Assembly: GCA_037577475.1 (NCBI GenBank)
Contig: CM075183.1
Coordinates: 10,164,471-10,228,470, forward strand
Length of the DNA: 64,000 nucleotides
DNA from: Chaunax sp. Z400
Taxonomy: Eukaryota; Chordata; Actinopteri; Lophiiformes; Chaunacidae
Reading direction: 5' to 3'
Translations under genes and position numbers: made by a program
The notes under the pieces: generated by a model
What the model saw: the letters and a program-made list of their open reading frames with translations, nothing else
Told to the model about the DNA's origin: nothing
Database searches by the model: none
Part shown: piece by piece, positions 34,701 through 42,049 of the stretch
Numbering within the stretch: the first letter of the stretch is position 1
How the letters are laid out: every line of letters begins with the position of its first letter

Positions 34701-34970
34701 ATGTATTTATATTCAGTTGGTAATTCTCTCACACTCTTGGTTCTTATCGTTTACATTCAAATGTCCTCATACACTTACAGTTATGTAGACAATTGCACTT
34801 GATATTTTAAGGTATGTCCGTAATAAATTTGTTTGTATTTGTTGGTGCAACAAAGATTTAGATTCTTCTTTTTCCCACATTCACACAGAGCCAGCCATGG
34901 TGACATCCTCGTCTGCCGCTCCCCTCCCCCAAGAGGATGGCCTGTGGATGTTTCTTCTGGATCGAGGTGA
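28695..34970 (+). CDS. divergent poly(A) polymerase paralogue (PAP-like), probably catalytically altered, lacking the RNA-binding domain
   Basis: Spliced CDS: 28695-28702, 29813-29977, 30399-30465, 30581-30662, 30780-30889, 30993-31034, 31128-31239, 31383-31472, 31727-31865, 32094-32172, 32300-32408, 33152-33236, 33735-33849, 34088-34297, 34396-34484, then 34889-34970 if the last intron is removed. All junctions are GT...AG and in phase. PAPs add poly(A) tails to mRNA in the nucleus. Residues 1-363 align with the PAPOLA nucleotidyltransferase and central domains (GGKVVPFGSFHLG, FFTSFFEKLEAQEEV, EGIEIDLLFA, FRLALRAIRFWAKR, ITPTCPQLNTTFNV). By counting against bovine PAP, Asp113 is D110 and Asp167 is D160, but Asp115 is N112, Lys228 is R221 and Tyr237 is S230. 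Four residues are missing between N112 and D160. The RNA-binding domain that should follow residue 363 is absent and is replaced by a basic Ser/Pro-rich tail. It has introns, so it is not a retrocopy. It may be a pseudoenzyme or have altered activity. The gene symbol is left open. Confidence 0.85.
29813..29977 (+). CDS. PAP-like exon (residues 3-57)
   Basis: It encodes the N-terminal region including NPSSQGIPNTITRKLCAKME and LKACLSWYGVMDDTFDYQH, matching the PAP segment before the first catalytic helix. Donor GTATGA in phase 2. Confidence 0.78.
30399..30465 (+). CDS. PAP-like exon (residues 58-80)
   Basis: It encodes RMKIIKTLESLFKEWLVEMC then DSM, equivalent to the PAP LxxLxKEWxxE helix. Acceptor TTTTCAG; donor GTAAGA in phase 0. 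Confidence 0.86.
30581..30662 (+). CDS. PAP-like exon, GGK..FGS nucleotidyltransferase motif (residues 81-107)
   Basis: It encodes NLPKRVRDNVGGKVVPFGSF then HLGAYSK. The FGS is the hG[GS] motif of the polymerase-beta superfamily. Donor GTCAGT in phase 1. Confidence 0.9.
30780..30889 (+). CDS. PAP-like exon with altered catalytic DxD (residues 108-144)
   Basis: It opens DADLNILCVGPRFLQRKDFF where canonical PAP reads GADIDALCVAPRH. The second metal-binding Asp is Asn (AAC) at residue 112. The rest, TSFFEKLEAQEEVQDIQ, is well conserved. Phase 1 start, phase 0 donor GTAAGC. Confidence 0.92.
30993..31034 (+). CDS. PAP-like short exon (residues 145-158)
   Basis: It encodes VTGEALEMTYEGIE. Canonical PAP has a four-residue-longer segment here (the VPVIK region between EEAF and FDGIE). 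Acceptor TACTGTAG; donor GTAATG in phase 0. Confidence 0.86.
31128..31239 (+). CDS. PAP-like exon with third catalytic Asp (residues 159-195)
   Basis: It opens IDLLFACLKRRSVPENMDLL; D160 is the third metal ligand. It ends MSLN, with N195 equivalent to the base-contacting Asn202 of bovine PAP. Donor GTAAGC in phase 1. Confidence 0.92.
31383..31472 (+). CDS. PAP-like exon, central-domain start (residues 196-225)
   Basis: It encodes AYRVSEEILKIVPNKENFRL then ALRAIRFWAK. R221 occupies the position of bovine Lys228, which contacts ATP phosphates. Donor GTGAGT in phase 1. Confidence 0.92.
31727..31865 (+). CDS. PAP-like exon, central domain (residues 226-271)
   Basis: It encodes RRDISFFNLGFFSSVTWAIL then MARICHVFPTATASILVIQF. 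Canonical PAP has Tyr where S230 is found, just before the N-LGF motif. Donor GTGAGT in phase 2. Confidence 0.92.
32094..32172 (+). CDS. PAP-like exon (residues 272-298)
   Basis: It encodes WTNDPYPVLLRPGVSESFRG then ITFWDPQ, matching the PAP W..PNPVLL...VWDPR block. Donor GTAAGA in phase 0. Confidence 0.9.
32300..32408 (+). CDS. PAP-like exon (residues 299-334)
   Basis: It encodes INPGVVNIITPTCPQLNTTF then NVTLATFAIIKEELER. The IITP-x-PQ-N-T-NV motif is diagnostic for eukaryotic poly(A) polymerases. Donor GTATGT in phase 1. Confidence 0.93.
32417..32772 (+). repeat. C-free TAGTGTTTAG/TAGTATG tandem array in a PAP-like intron
   Basis: About 350 bp built of variable 5-10 bp units (TAGTGTTTAG, TAGTGTGTAG, TAGTATG). 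The plus strand contains almost no C across the array (a single TGCGTAG unit). In the transcript it would read as dozens of UGUAG/UAGUGU motifs. The following 32773-33151 shows nothing else except an AATAAA at 33092-33097. Confidence 0.88.
33152..33236 (+). CDS. PAP-like exon, end of central domain (residues 335-362 plus 2 nt)
   Basis: It encodes GSVIAENIWMRQASWSNLFE then IPNFLGEY, equivalent to the end of the PAP central domain. The donor is AA/GTACGT in phase 2. A GTATGA four bases later would shift the frame. Confidence 0.85.
33544..33565. repeat. (TA)n microsatellite in a PAP-like intron
   Basis: Short TA run. The intron 33237-33734 was read for exons of the PAP RNA-binding domain and none was seen. 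Confidence 0.85.
33735..33849 (+). CDS. PAP-like exon, NLS-like basic tail part 1 (residues 363-401)
   Basis: It encodes KQQAPVKTQGPTVTKIQTAM then KRKDCSDSEMPAKRIKTDT. The KRK..KRIK arrangement looks like a bipartite nuclear localisation signal and recalls the C-terminal NLS region of PAPOLA. Phase 2 start, donor GTACAC in phase 0. Confidence 0.75.
34088..34297 (+). CDS. PAP-like exon, basic Ser/Pro-rich tail part 2 (residues 402-471)
   Basis: It encodes ESSKNPQSEQASAPTTPFKV, then PRAPKRQRSPSAETTSKRPR and further residues ending FDAYQ. It is low complexity with PKRQR and SKRPR basic clusters and no recognised fold. Phase 0 at both ends, donor GTATGC. Confidence 0.75.
34396..34488 (+). CDS. 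PAP-like exon near the C-terminus (stop at 34486-34488 if not spliced)
   Basis: It encodes SLTAKLGVAPPCPATPVLVV then KRGVTFQLLR. A consensus donor (CAG/GTAGAA) starts at 34485 and overlaps an in-frame TAG. Retaining the intron gives a 501-residue protein. Splicing to 34889 extends it by 26 residues. Intron 34485-34888 holds nothing recognised. Confidence 0.6.
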   Translation, partial: SLTAKLGVAPPCPATPVLVVKRGVTFQLLR

Positions 34971-35007
34971 TCCTGAGGAGAATGTTGAGAAAAGGCAGCA
35001 GGATCTT
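34889..35007 (+). CDS. PAP-like candidate penultimate exon
   Basis: It follows acceptor TTCACACAG and ends at donor GTAAGT (35008). In the frame carried from 34484 it reads RASHGDILVCRSPPPRGWPV and stops at TGA 34968-34970. Another frame is open throughout (EPAMVTSSSAAPLPQEDGLW...) and would continue into GCG TAA of the last exon (35207-35212). Which frame is used depends on unseen splicing choices. Confidence 0.4.
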
Positions 35008-35206
35008 GTAAGTCACAGCACTTTCCGTGCATCAGCCAGAAAATGCCACAATGTATTCCTCACTTATTCCTTGATACTGTATAGGCAGAGTGGTAGTAGA
35101 GCATGGTCTACATACTATTCTTATGGCACCCATGGGTGACATGTACATGATGCTCTATGAACTTTGACTCTTACAACCCTTTTCCTTCTTGTATCTCTCA
35201 TTGCAG

Positions 35207-35375
35207 GCGTAACGGATCGATGAGCCAGAAGATTTGTCTGTGGCCTTCACCTTCCTGTCTACAATTGTTTTTTCTCATGATTAATTATTGTAAATATAGT
35301 TTTAAAATGATGAGGAATTGTAAGTGCAGTTTTTAAAAACATAAATGATTTTAAATAAAAATCATTCAAATTGTG
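35207..35375 (+). other. PAP-like last exon and 3' UTR
   Basis: The acceptor TCATTGCAG ends at 35206 and the exon runs to a poly(A) signal at 35354-35359. It is mostly or wholly untranslated. Confidence 0.5.
35354..35359 (+). terminator. AATAAA poly(A) signal of the PAP-like gene
   Basis: Canonical AATAAA, followed about 25 bp later by a GT/T-rich stretch (TTTTACTGTGTTGTTTC), as expected for a cleavage site near 35375. Confidence 0.6.
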
Positions 35376-35507
35376 AATTTTACTGTGTTGTTTCATATCC
35401 ATGAAAAGATACTTACCAAAGCTCTTGAATGCAGCGCTGACAAAGTGTGTTCCATTGTCACTGCTAATTTGACCTGGAATTTCACTGATTGATGCCCTCC
35501 ATGAAAC

Positions 35508-36103
35508 ATAAGATAAGATAAGATAAGATAAGATAAGATATCCCTTTATTAGTCCCACAGTGGGGAAATTTACAATATTGCAGCAGCACAGTGTACGAAA
35601 AACACAGCAGGAGGAGGGGAAATAATATTTTTAAAAATACAATACAATAAAGGAGGGGGGTAAAGTGTCTCAAAAATATTTCACAGTACTATTACAAAAA
35701 AGTGTCTCAGTAATTCACACAAGTACTACTAATTGTTTGGTCTACTGGGAGCAGTGCTGATTGTACAGTCTAACAGCTGCAGGAAGGAAAGACTTGCGAA
35801 AGCGCTCCTTCACGCACTTTGGGTGAAGCAACCTGTCGCTGAAGGAGCTCTCCAGTGCTGTTACTCGGTCCCGCATCGGGTGGGAGTGATTGTCCATTAT
35901 GGATGACAGCTTAGTTATCATCCTCCTTCCTTCCACCACCTCCACTGGGTCCAGGGGGCATCCCAGGACAGAGCTGGCCTTCCTTATCAGTTTGTCGAGT
36001 CTTTTCCTGTCCGACACTGAGATGCCGCTGCCCCAGCAGACCACACCATAAAAAATGGCTGATGCCACCACGGTGTCATAAAATGTCTTGAGGAGTGCTC
36101 CCT
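35508..36103 (-). mobile_element. 5'-truncated LINE (non-LTR retrotransposon) with TATCT-repeat tail
   Basis: The minus-strand frame 35742-36107 encodes 121 residues including LLKTFYDTVVASAIFYGVVC, KRLDKLIRKASSVLGC and FRKSFLPAAVRLYNQH, a C-terminal ORF2 block of teleost LINEs. Its 3' end at 35508-35541 is a run of AGATA (TATCT on the element strand) next to CCCTTTATTAGTCCCACAGT. The 5' truncation point falls in a perfect inverted repeat (36077-36125). Confidence 0.8.
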
Positions 36104-36125
36104 GCACTCCTCAAGACATTTTATG
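36077..36125. repeat. perfect 22-bp inverted repeat with 5-nt loop
   Basis: 36077-36098 is the exact reverse complement of 36104-36125, separated by TCCCT. It sits at the 5' truncation point of the LINE, so the right arm is an inverted copy of LINE sequence. Confidence 0.95.
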
Positions 36126-36478
36126 CAAGTTTCATGCAAGTTTGAACTAATTTTTCCACAGCCTAATCAAGAAAACAACTATTGCAATATTCTTTTCATA
36201 ACATTAGACTTTAGAATATATGGTTACCACTTAAATAAAGCAACATGTACACTAATTACTCTAAACCTTGATATGAGCACCTTTTCAGAGGATGAAACAT
36301 TTTAACAGCAGATTTCAGGAATGACATCACTAAAGATTTACATACTGGTAGTCGGGGACATACAAAACACAAAACATTTGAAAAATGTAATCTGTGTATT
36401 TACACAATTTACAACTCTATTAATAAAACTGTAACATATATAGTCTGAACCCTTATTGAATTAAAACAAATTGCAAAA

Positions 36479-36707
36479 GGGGGCGTCACGGTGTCGTAGT
36501 GGGTAGCATTGTTACCTCACCTCACAGCAAGAAGGTCCTGGGTTCAAATCCCACAGTGGACTTTTCTGTGTGGAGTTTCCATGTTCTCCCCATGTCTGTG
36601 TGGGTTCCCTCCAGGTTCTCCAGCTTCCTCCCACCACCTAAAACACACAGTAGAGGTGAATTGGTGACTCTAGGCAACAAAAACCAGCCAATTAGAGACA
36701 GAGTGTT
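36479..36707 (+). mobile_element. teleost SINE-type repeat
   Basis: It contains GTAGTGGGTAGCATTGTTAC, CAGCAAGAAGGTCCTGGGTT, a B-box-like GGTTCAAATCC and GTGAATTGGTGACTCTAGGC. It is 3' truncated and abuts the right arm of the inverted repeat. Confidence 0.75.
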
Positions 36708-37276
36708 GATTTTAGACCCTTTCTAGAGTTGCCCAAGCACACGTCTCAACATCCCTAAAAATAATTCATCATCTTCTGAAATACTTTTATCCCTCTAATG
36801 TTAGATTCAGCAGGTCTGAGTGGATTAATCAGCTGCTTGGGACCCCAGTGGCCACCAAGAGCAGGAGAAATGACCCCAAAAATAAGAGAGAGAGAAATCA
36901 TAGCAAGATCGAAGTTTGAACATTCATTCAAACAAAAGTTTAGCAAAAGTACATGCTTACCAATTGTTACTCAAATAGAGATGTAGTCTTCCAATATACA
37001 ATTAAAGGCATGTAATTATGTTGAGGTATTTGGGGGAACAGTTGAACCTGTGGGTCTCAGATTTCGAGTTTCAAAAATATATATATATATAAATAAATAC
37101 ATATATACATACATAAATACATACATAGTACATAGAGTCAATGAAATGTGATGGTTCTGCATCAGAGATGAATAAAATGTACTTCAAAACTATTTATTGC
37201 ATGTTCTCAACATTATTTACAATAAAATCTTTATTACTTCCTCATTACTGTTACTATGACTGTAAATATTTGCAGC
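36708..37276 (-). repeat. right arm of the 0.6 kb inverted repeat flanking the PAP gene
   Basis: Reverse complement of 26814-27409. Its 62-codon plus-strand frame (36798-36986) matches the minus-strand frame 27143-27331 except for one residue. Confidence 0.85.
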
Positions 37277-37550
37277 TGCTTTATTGTCAGGCCCTACAGA
37301 CAGTAGACTGTATTATAGTTACACGTCAGATGTAGAGGGGAATCTATTGGACTCTTTTTCGTCCGTCTCAATGATGACCAGCATGTGTGGGCGGGACGGG
37401 GCGGGGCTGAGGGCGTACAGGTGGATCCTCTTGTCATACGTCATCAAACCAACGCGAACGACCGACAAGGCATCGCCATCATTTCCAAATGAATAAGATG
37501 AAACTTATTGCTGGGGGGATTCTTACCACTGACGAGGCTGTGAAAGAGTC

Positions 37551-37731
37551 TGTGTCTGTGTGTGTGAGTGTGTGTCTGTGTGTGTGTCTGTGTGTGTGTG
37601 TGTCTGTGTGTGTGTCTGTGTGTGTGTCTGTGTGTGTGTCTGTGTGTGTGAGTGTGTGTCTGTGTGTGTGTCTGTGTGTGTGTCTGTGTGTGTGAGTGTG
37701 TGTGTGTGTGTGTGTCTGTGTGTGTGTGTGG
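37551..37731. repeat. compound (TG)n/TGTGTCTG array
   Basis: About 180 bp of TGTGTG interrupted regularly by TC and AG dinucleotides. It yields spurious Cys/Val and His/Thr frames on both strands. Confidence 0.95.
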
Positions 37732-37865
37732 ATGAGATCATATTTGACCTCTTAAGAGAGGTGAGCAGAGAGAGTATTTGTTGTGTTGTATGTCCTCCTC
37801 TCAGCGCTGAGGGAGACACATCTATATAATTGTTATTTGGAGTGTTATTAAAAATAGTAGTGTGC

Positions 37866-38040
37866 TACAGCGGCCCCCTGACACGTTACGTATAGGGGTG
37901 TAGTTCATTTTATTCTCCACCAGATGACACCAAAGCTCTTCATACATGGTCAATGTATGAAACCCGCTTCATTCAGATTCTATTCCGCTTCAAGTTAGAG
38001 AAAAATTCTCTCATTTATTCTGCAGTTGTCAGAGAGATAT
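37866..38040 (+). repeat. right copy of direct repeat flanking the PAP interval
   Basis: Same block order as 25708-25940 (GCTACAGCGGCCC, TTATTCTCCACCAGATG, CAAAGCTCTTCATACAT, TCAATGTATGAA, TTCTATTCCGCTTC), with a shorter internal spacer. Confidence 0.6.
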
Positions 38041-38046
38041 CTATCC

Positions 38047-38075
38047 ATCTATCTATCTATCTATCTATCTATCTA
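38047..38075. repeat. (ATCT)n microsatellite
   Basis: Tetranucleotide ATCT run. Confidence 0.9.
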
Positions 38076-39600
38076 GTCAAGAGGGTACTGATCAAGATGG
38101 CAGCACTGATAGATTCAAAGAATAAAAAACCCTAATAAACAGGCAATTTAACATCATAAAACCGATACAATATAAATAAGATATACAAAGGATTCAATTT
38201 AATTCAAAAATGCATATATGTAGGCCTTATTTATAGCCTATGTCTACTGGTGTGATGGCCATTTCCACCAGTGTGACACTGGTTTCAGAGTCTTCAGTCC
38301 AATGTTACGGCATTAGGTTTGCATTATTTTAACAAGTCAAATAATGTAAATGTATTAAAATGTTCATATCAACACTTTAATGATGTCACAGTACCCAATA
38401 AATGTCTTTTTTTCCAACTGTACATTGTAGACTGGCCCTTAAATTGTGAGCAGCCAGAGACACACCTGCAGTAATGACGCTGCTTAACCAGCCACCTGTC
38501 AGATGGATGGATTTTCTCAATCAAGTGCAAATGCTCACTAACACGGATTTAAATACATTGGAGGGGAATAAACCTTTTGTGTGCAAAGACAAAAGTCGTC
38601 GATCTTTCACTTGAACTCATGAAAAATTTGAGTGAAAACAAAAGTGTTGAGTAATATTTGTTTTGAGTGTACATCCACACCATGCTCTTTGAATTTCCAC
38701 TTTTAATGTAGTTATCATAGATATAACACATCATAGAGACTCTCTCCATTTAATACCACGTATATTGATTTAGTATTGTATTATTTGTGAGCATATATGT
38801 TATTATTTATGAGTCTCTGATTAATGGACTGTGCGCATAATTCTTAATGGACCTCAATTAATTAATTACAATTACTACACATTTGTGAATGTGTGTACAA
38901 ATTGATTTTCCGACATATCCTGGAATTTGAAATTACAGTTGTGTTACTGCCAGACCATTTCACAATGCCGTTTGTTTACTTAACAGACTTGTAGTCCAAC
39001 ACCACCAGAGCGCTGCTCATCAGAATGGTTGTTTTCCTTCGCAAATACTACAATTCCCATGCATGCCGGCGCTACAAGCGCAGTGGCGCTGTCATCCAGA
39101 GGATGCTGTGTTCAGGGGCAGCCTGCTGGATACTGAAGTAAAGCTGACACGAGATACCTGCTGATACCCAAGAGAAGACAGGAAGCGTTGGATTGTTTCT
39201 TTCAATGTAAAAGCATAGAAATTGGCCACCTGAACCATTAGCATGATGGGTCGACAGAACATAATCAAAAAATACCATTGCGAGTAACACTAATATCTTT
39301 TTATATTATCATATGTACGGTTTCCAAACAGATTTACCTCTAGGCCTCCTTAAATGTTGCCAATAATGACTAAATTTAGAAAAATGTACGTACTGCTATT
39401 TAATTTAATATTCATATCCAGTTCGTCTCTGCAGGGTTGGGAATTTCCTCCCAAAAATGTATGAATATATGTTTTAAATTTTTGTACAATAGCCTAAACG
39501 TCAGCCAGTTAATTCATTTGTGATATAATCATTCAAACATCTTACTGCACAACTGGTTATGATAAAAACTCTTCATTAATCTCGAATATGAACTTTTATT
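38076..39600. other. intergenic spacer upstream of the third gene
   Basis: AT-rich, without a supported gene. The one notable block is at 39003-39066, with CTCF-like and ZNF143-like motifs. Confidence 0.55.
39003..39066. promoter_or_regulatory. CTCF-like plus ZNF143/STAF-like motif pair
   Basis: CCACCAGAGCGCTG (39003-39016) resembles the CTCF core. TACTACAATTCCCATGCATG (from 39046) closely matches the ZNF143 motif ACTACAAYTCCCAGMATGC. The pair sits in otherwise AT-rich spacer. Confidence 0.45.
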
Positions 39601-39604
39601 TTGA

Positions 39605-39952
39605 AGCGTCACACCGGAAATGATCGTCCCTTTTCTATTTCACTTGACTGTAGTCGCGGGTTTCCACCGTGCGCCCACACCCAACCTGCCCTGCCTCCCG
39701 TACAGTGAGCCAGCGCAGCTCTGCAGTGTATCCAGGACATTGTCTTCTCGGTGCGGCTCCGTCGGGAGATCTCTGCGGCCTGAGCAGTCAGGCACACCCG
39801 CCCTCTCTCCCCCATTTCCCCGCATTCATTCCGCCGGCTGAAACTGACGCTCGTGCGCTCTAATGCCGCTTGTGTCATCCATGTACTGTCAATGTGGATA
39901 GTGTCTTATTTACTGTGCAGCATCTGATTGGAGGAGACGTCTGACTGGCACC
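39605..39952 (+). promoter_or_regulatory. distal promoter and 5' UTR of the third gene
   Basis: A GC-rich block (about 39650-39860) with an ETS-like ACCGGAAAT (39613-39621) at its left edge precedes the first exon. TACTGTGCAG ending at 39920 could be an acceptor, so the 5' UTR may be split. There is no TATA box. Confidence 0.45.
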
Positions 39953-39965
39953 ATGAGCAGCACTG
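39953..39965 (+). CDS. third gene, alternative first coding exon 1a
   Basis: GGCACC-ATG in good Kozak context encodes MSST plus one base before donor GTAAGA (phase 1). It joins in frame to the exon at 63963, giving MSSTEMTPIPAASVSEP. The product is unidentified because too little of the protein lies in the window. Confidence 0.55.
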
Positions 39966-41983
39966 GTAAGACCTTATTTATTATAGGCTGTACTGATTTT
40001 CCTCTGCACTTATAATGAGTCAGTGTTTGCTCTGTCCTAATTTTCATCTAATTTAGCGTCATAATAATTCTTTTGTGTTTTTATGCATTTGAAATATGCA
40101 TTCAAAATGTATTTAATTATATAACTATTATATGCATTCAATCACCTAATGAAGGCAGCATCTTCATCAAATAGGTGATGCTACAGTTTCATGTTGAGGT
40201 TGTCTGAGGTTCTAATCTGTCCCTGTGTAAATCAGTGTGACATGGACTCATTAGACAAGGTGTAGAAATGCCCACAGAGGGGGTGGTGGCTCTTTTCACC
40301 ATGTTGCTCTGCAGTTTGAAGAGGCTTAGAAGCATCTACATGTACATCAGGCGTGACTGCCTGGTGGGCTGCTGTCACAGCTGGCTTTGTCTCTTTGGAG
40401 AATCTGACAGATATAACTTTTTATTTTATTTTTTTTTTTTTTTACCAATTCTTTGTTATTTGTATTTTTTCCAAATTCTATATGTCACAGGTACCAGGAC
40501 TGGTACTGAGGTAGCTGATATTTGTTTTGGAAAACAGGACATAAATGATGATGCAGGGAAACGTGACTGCTCCTCCCTCTGGATGATGCTATTTTTATTA
40601 AAACATTGTCAACAGCATTGCGCTTCAGGCTTTCTATAATTGAATTTTCACTGTTATTTTATGTCCTACTAAATATAGACAATATAACATCCATTCAGTC
40701 AATATACAAACTCAACTACTCCCAAATATTCACATGAATGATGCGAATAGCCTTCTCAAACACTTACTCTTCTATTTGGACTATTCTTTTAAGTTCTTTT
40801 AAAAAAAAATTGTATCTGTTTTGCAGCAGAAACACATTTTCTTTAATGCATTATTGCTGCACAAATACTGCACAATTGTAAAGCTACACTGCTAAATGCT
40901 AACAAGGAGACAGTAATTTAGCTAGTGTGGCTAATGCGTCACAACACGGAAATTAGCTTAAGACATGAACAGCATGATAATGAATCATTATATGAGCAAC
41001 TAATCCATTTTCCCATCGTCCAAACGGATTCGTGGTTCTCTTTTTCCTCCCTCGTCTCTCAGGTAATGCAACATGAGTGGGCATCTTCATTTCTGTTATT
41101 GCTCCTTCCACATAGCGGACACACATAGCGGACATCTGGACATGGGAATGTCACAAATTGTTTGAGTAATAGCTTGCCTTGTGTGCATGTAGGCAGTAAT
41201 ATAATTATAGAGAGAACAAGTCAACAACGCAGCAGCTGCCATCATGCACAACACTGTCAGCAATGAATGTAATTCATAACGCATGTTAGCAACTGATAAT
41301 TAAAGCTGTTTTCATGGTCTGTCAGCACAGCACATTAACCATTTATTTTGCTAATTGAAATGAGCTCTCCGCTATTTGTTTACATCTGGATGCACTTGTT
41401 TACCACCTACCACAAATACTCAATATGATACCCTTTTATCCAATGTGACCACAAGTCTACTATAGCAATGGGGGTAACTTCCTTGGACTAGTATGTGAAT
41501 TGAATTTTTCACCTTCACCCATTCTCCCAACATAGTGTGAATGTGGCATGACGCTGACTCTTGCATAGAGCCCATAGTTCAGGGGAAAGGGAAGATCCCA
41601 TCTGATGGAGAAATTCCAGCACTGCAAAAAATCCAAACCGAAGAAACAGCTATTACTTAGGACAGAGTTAGGAACCCACGAATGCATCCATGGAAAGCAT
41701 GCATGGCCCTTGTTTTAAATGAGGAGACTCCCTGATGCTCTGCAGCACTGTTGGATTACTGATTAATTAGCACACCGCTGTACGCGGCTAGCTAAAGAGA
41801 CAAACACAAACTTCACTTGTCTGGGGCTTTGTCTCTGTTTTTTAGTCGTGCCTTTTAAAATGATGTCTTTTTAACTTTTGAAAATGTTGGCTGGATGTGT
41901 GAGAGGACGCTTCAGAATTTCACCTGCGATACATGACAGCTGGTCTCCACATGCAGAGACAAGTTCTTCCAGATAAACAGGAG

Positions 41984-42010
41984 GCGTGTGTGCGTGTGTG
42001 TGTGCGTGTG

Positions 42011-42047
<37 letters not shown>
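41984..42047. repeat. (GT)n/(GCGT)n microsatellite
   Basis: GT run with GC interruptions, a strongly alternating purine-pyrimidine tract. Confidence 0.9.

Positions 42048-42049
<2 letters not shown>

Noticed and set aside
28695..34970. Processed (intronless) PAPOLB-type retrogene
   Set aside because: The coding sequence is split into many exons with consistent GT...AG borders and phases.
35508..35541. Short direct repeats as a CRISPR-like array
   Set aside because: They are 5-bp AGATA units without spacers, the tail of the LINE.
37523..37829. Cys/Val-rich and His/Thr-rich frames
   Set aside because: They are translations of (GT)n/(CA)n microsatellites; the same applies at 41871-42155, 44815-45195, 52643-53060 and 56061-56328.
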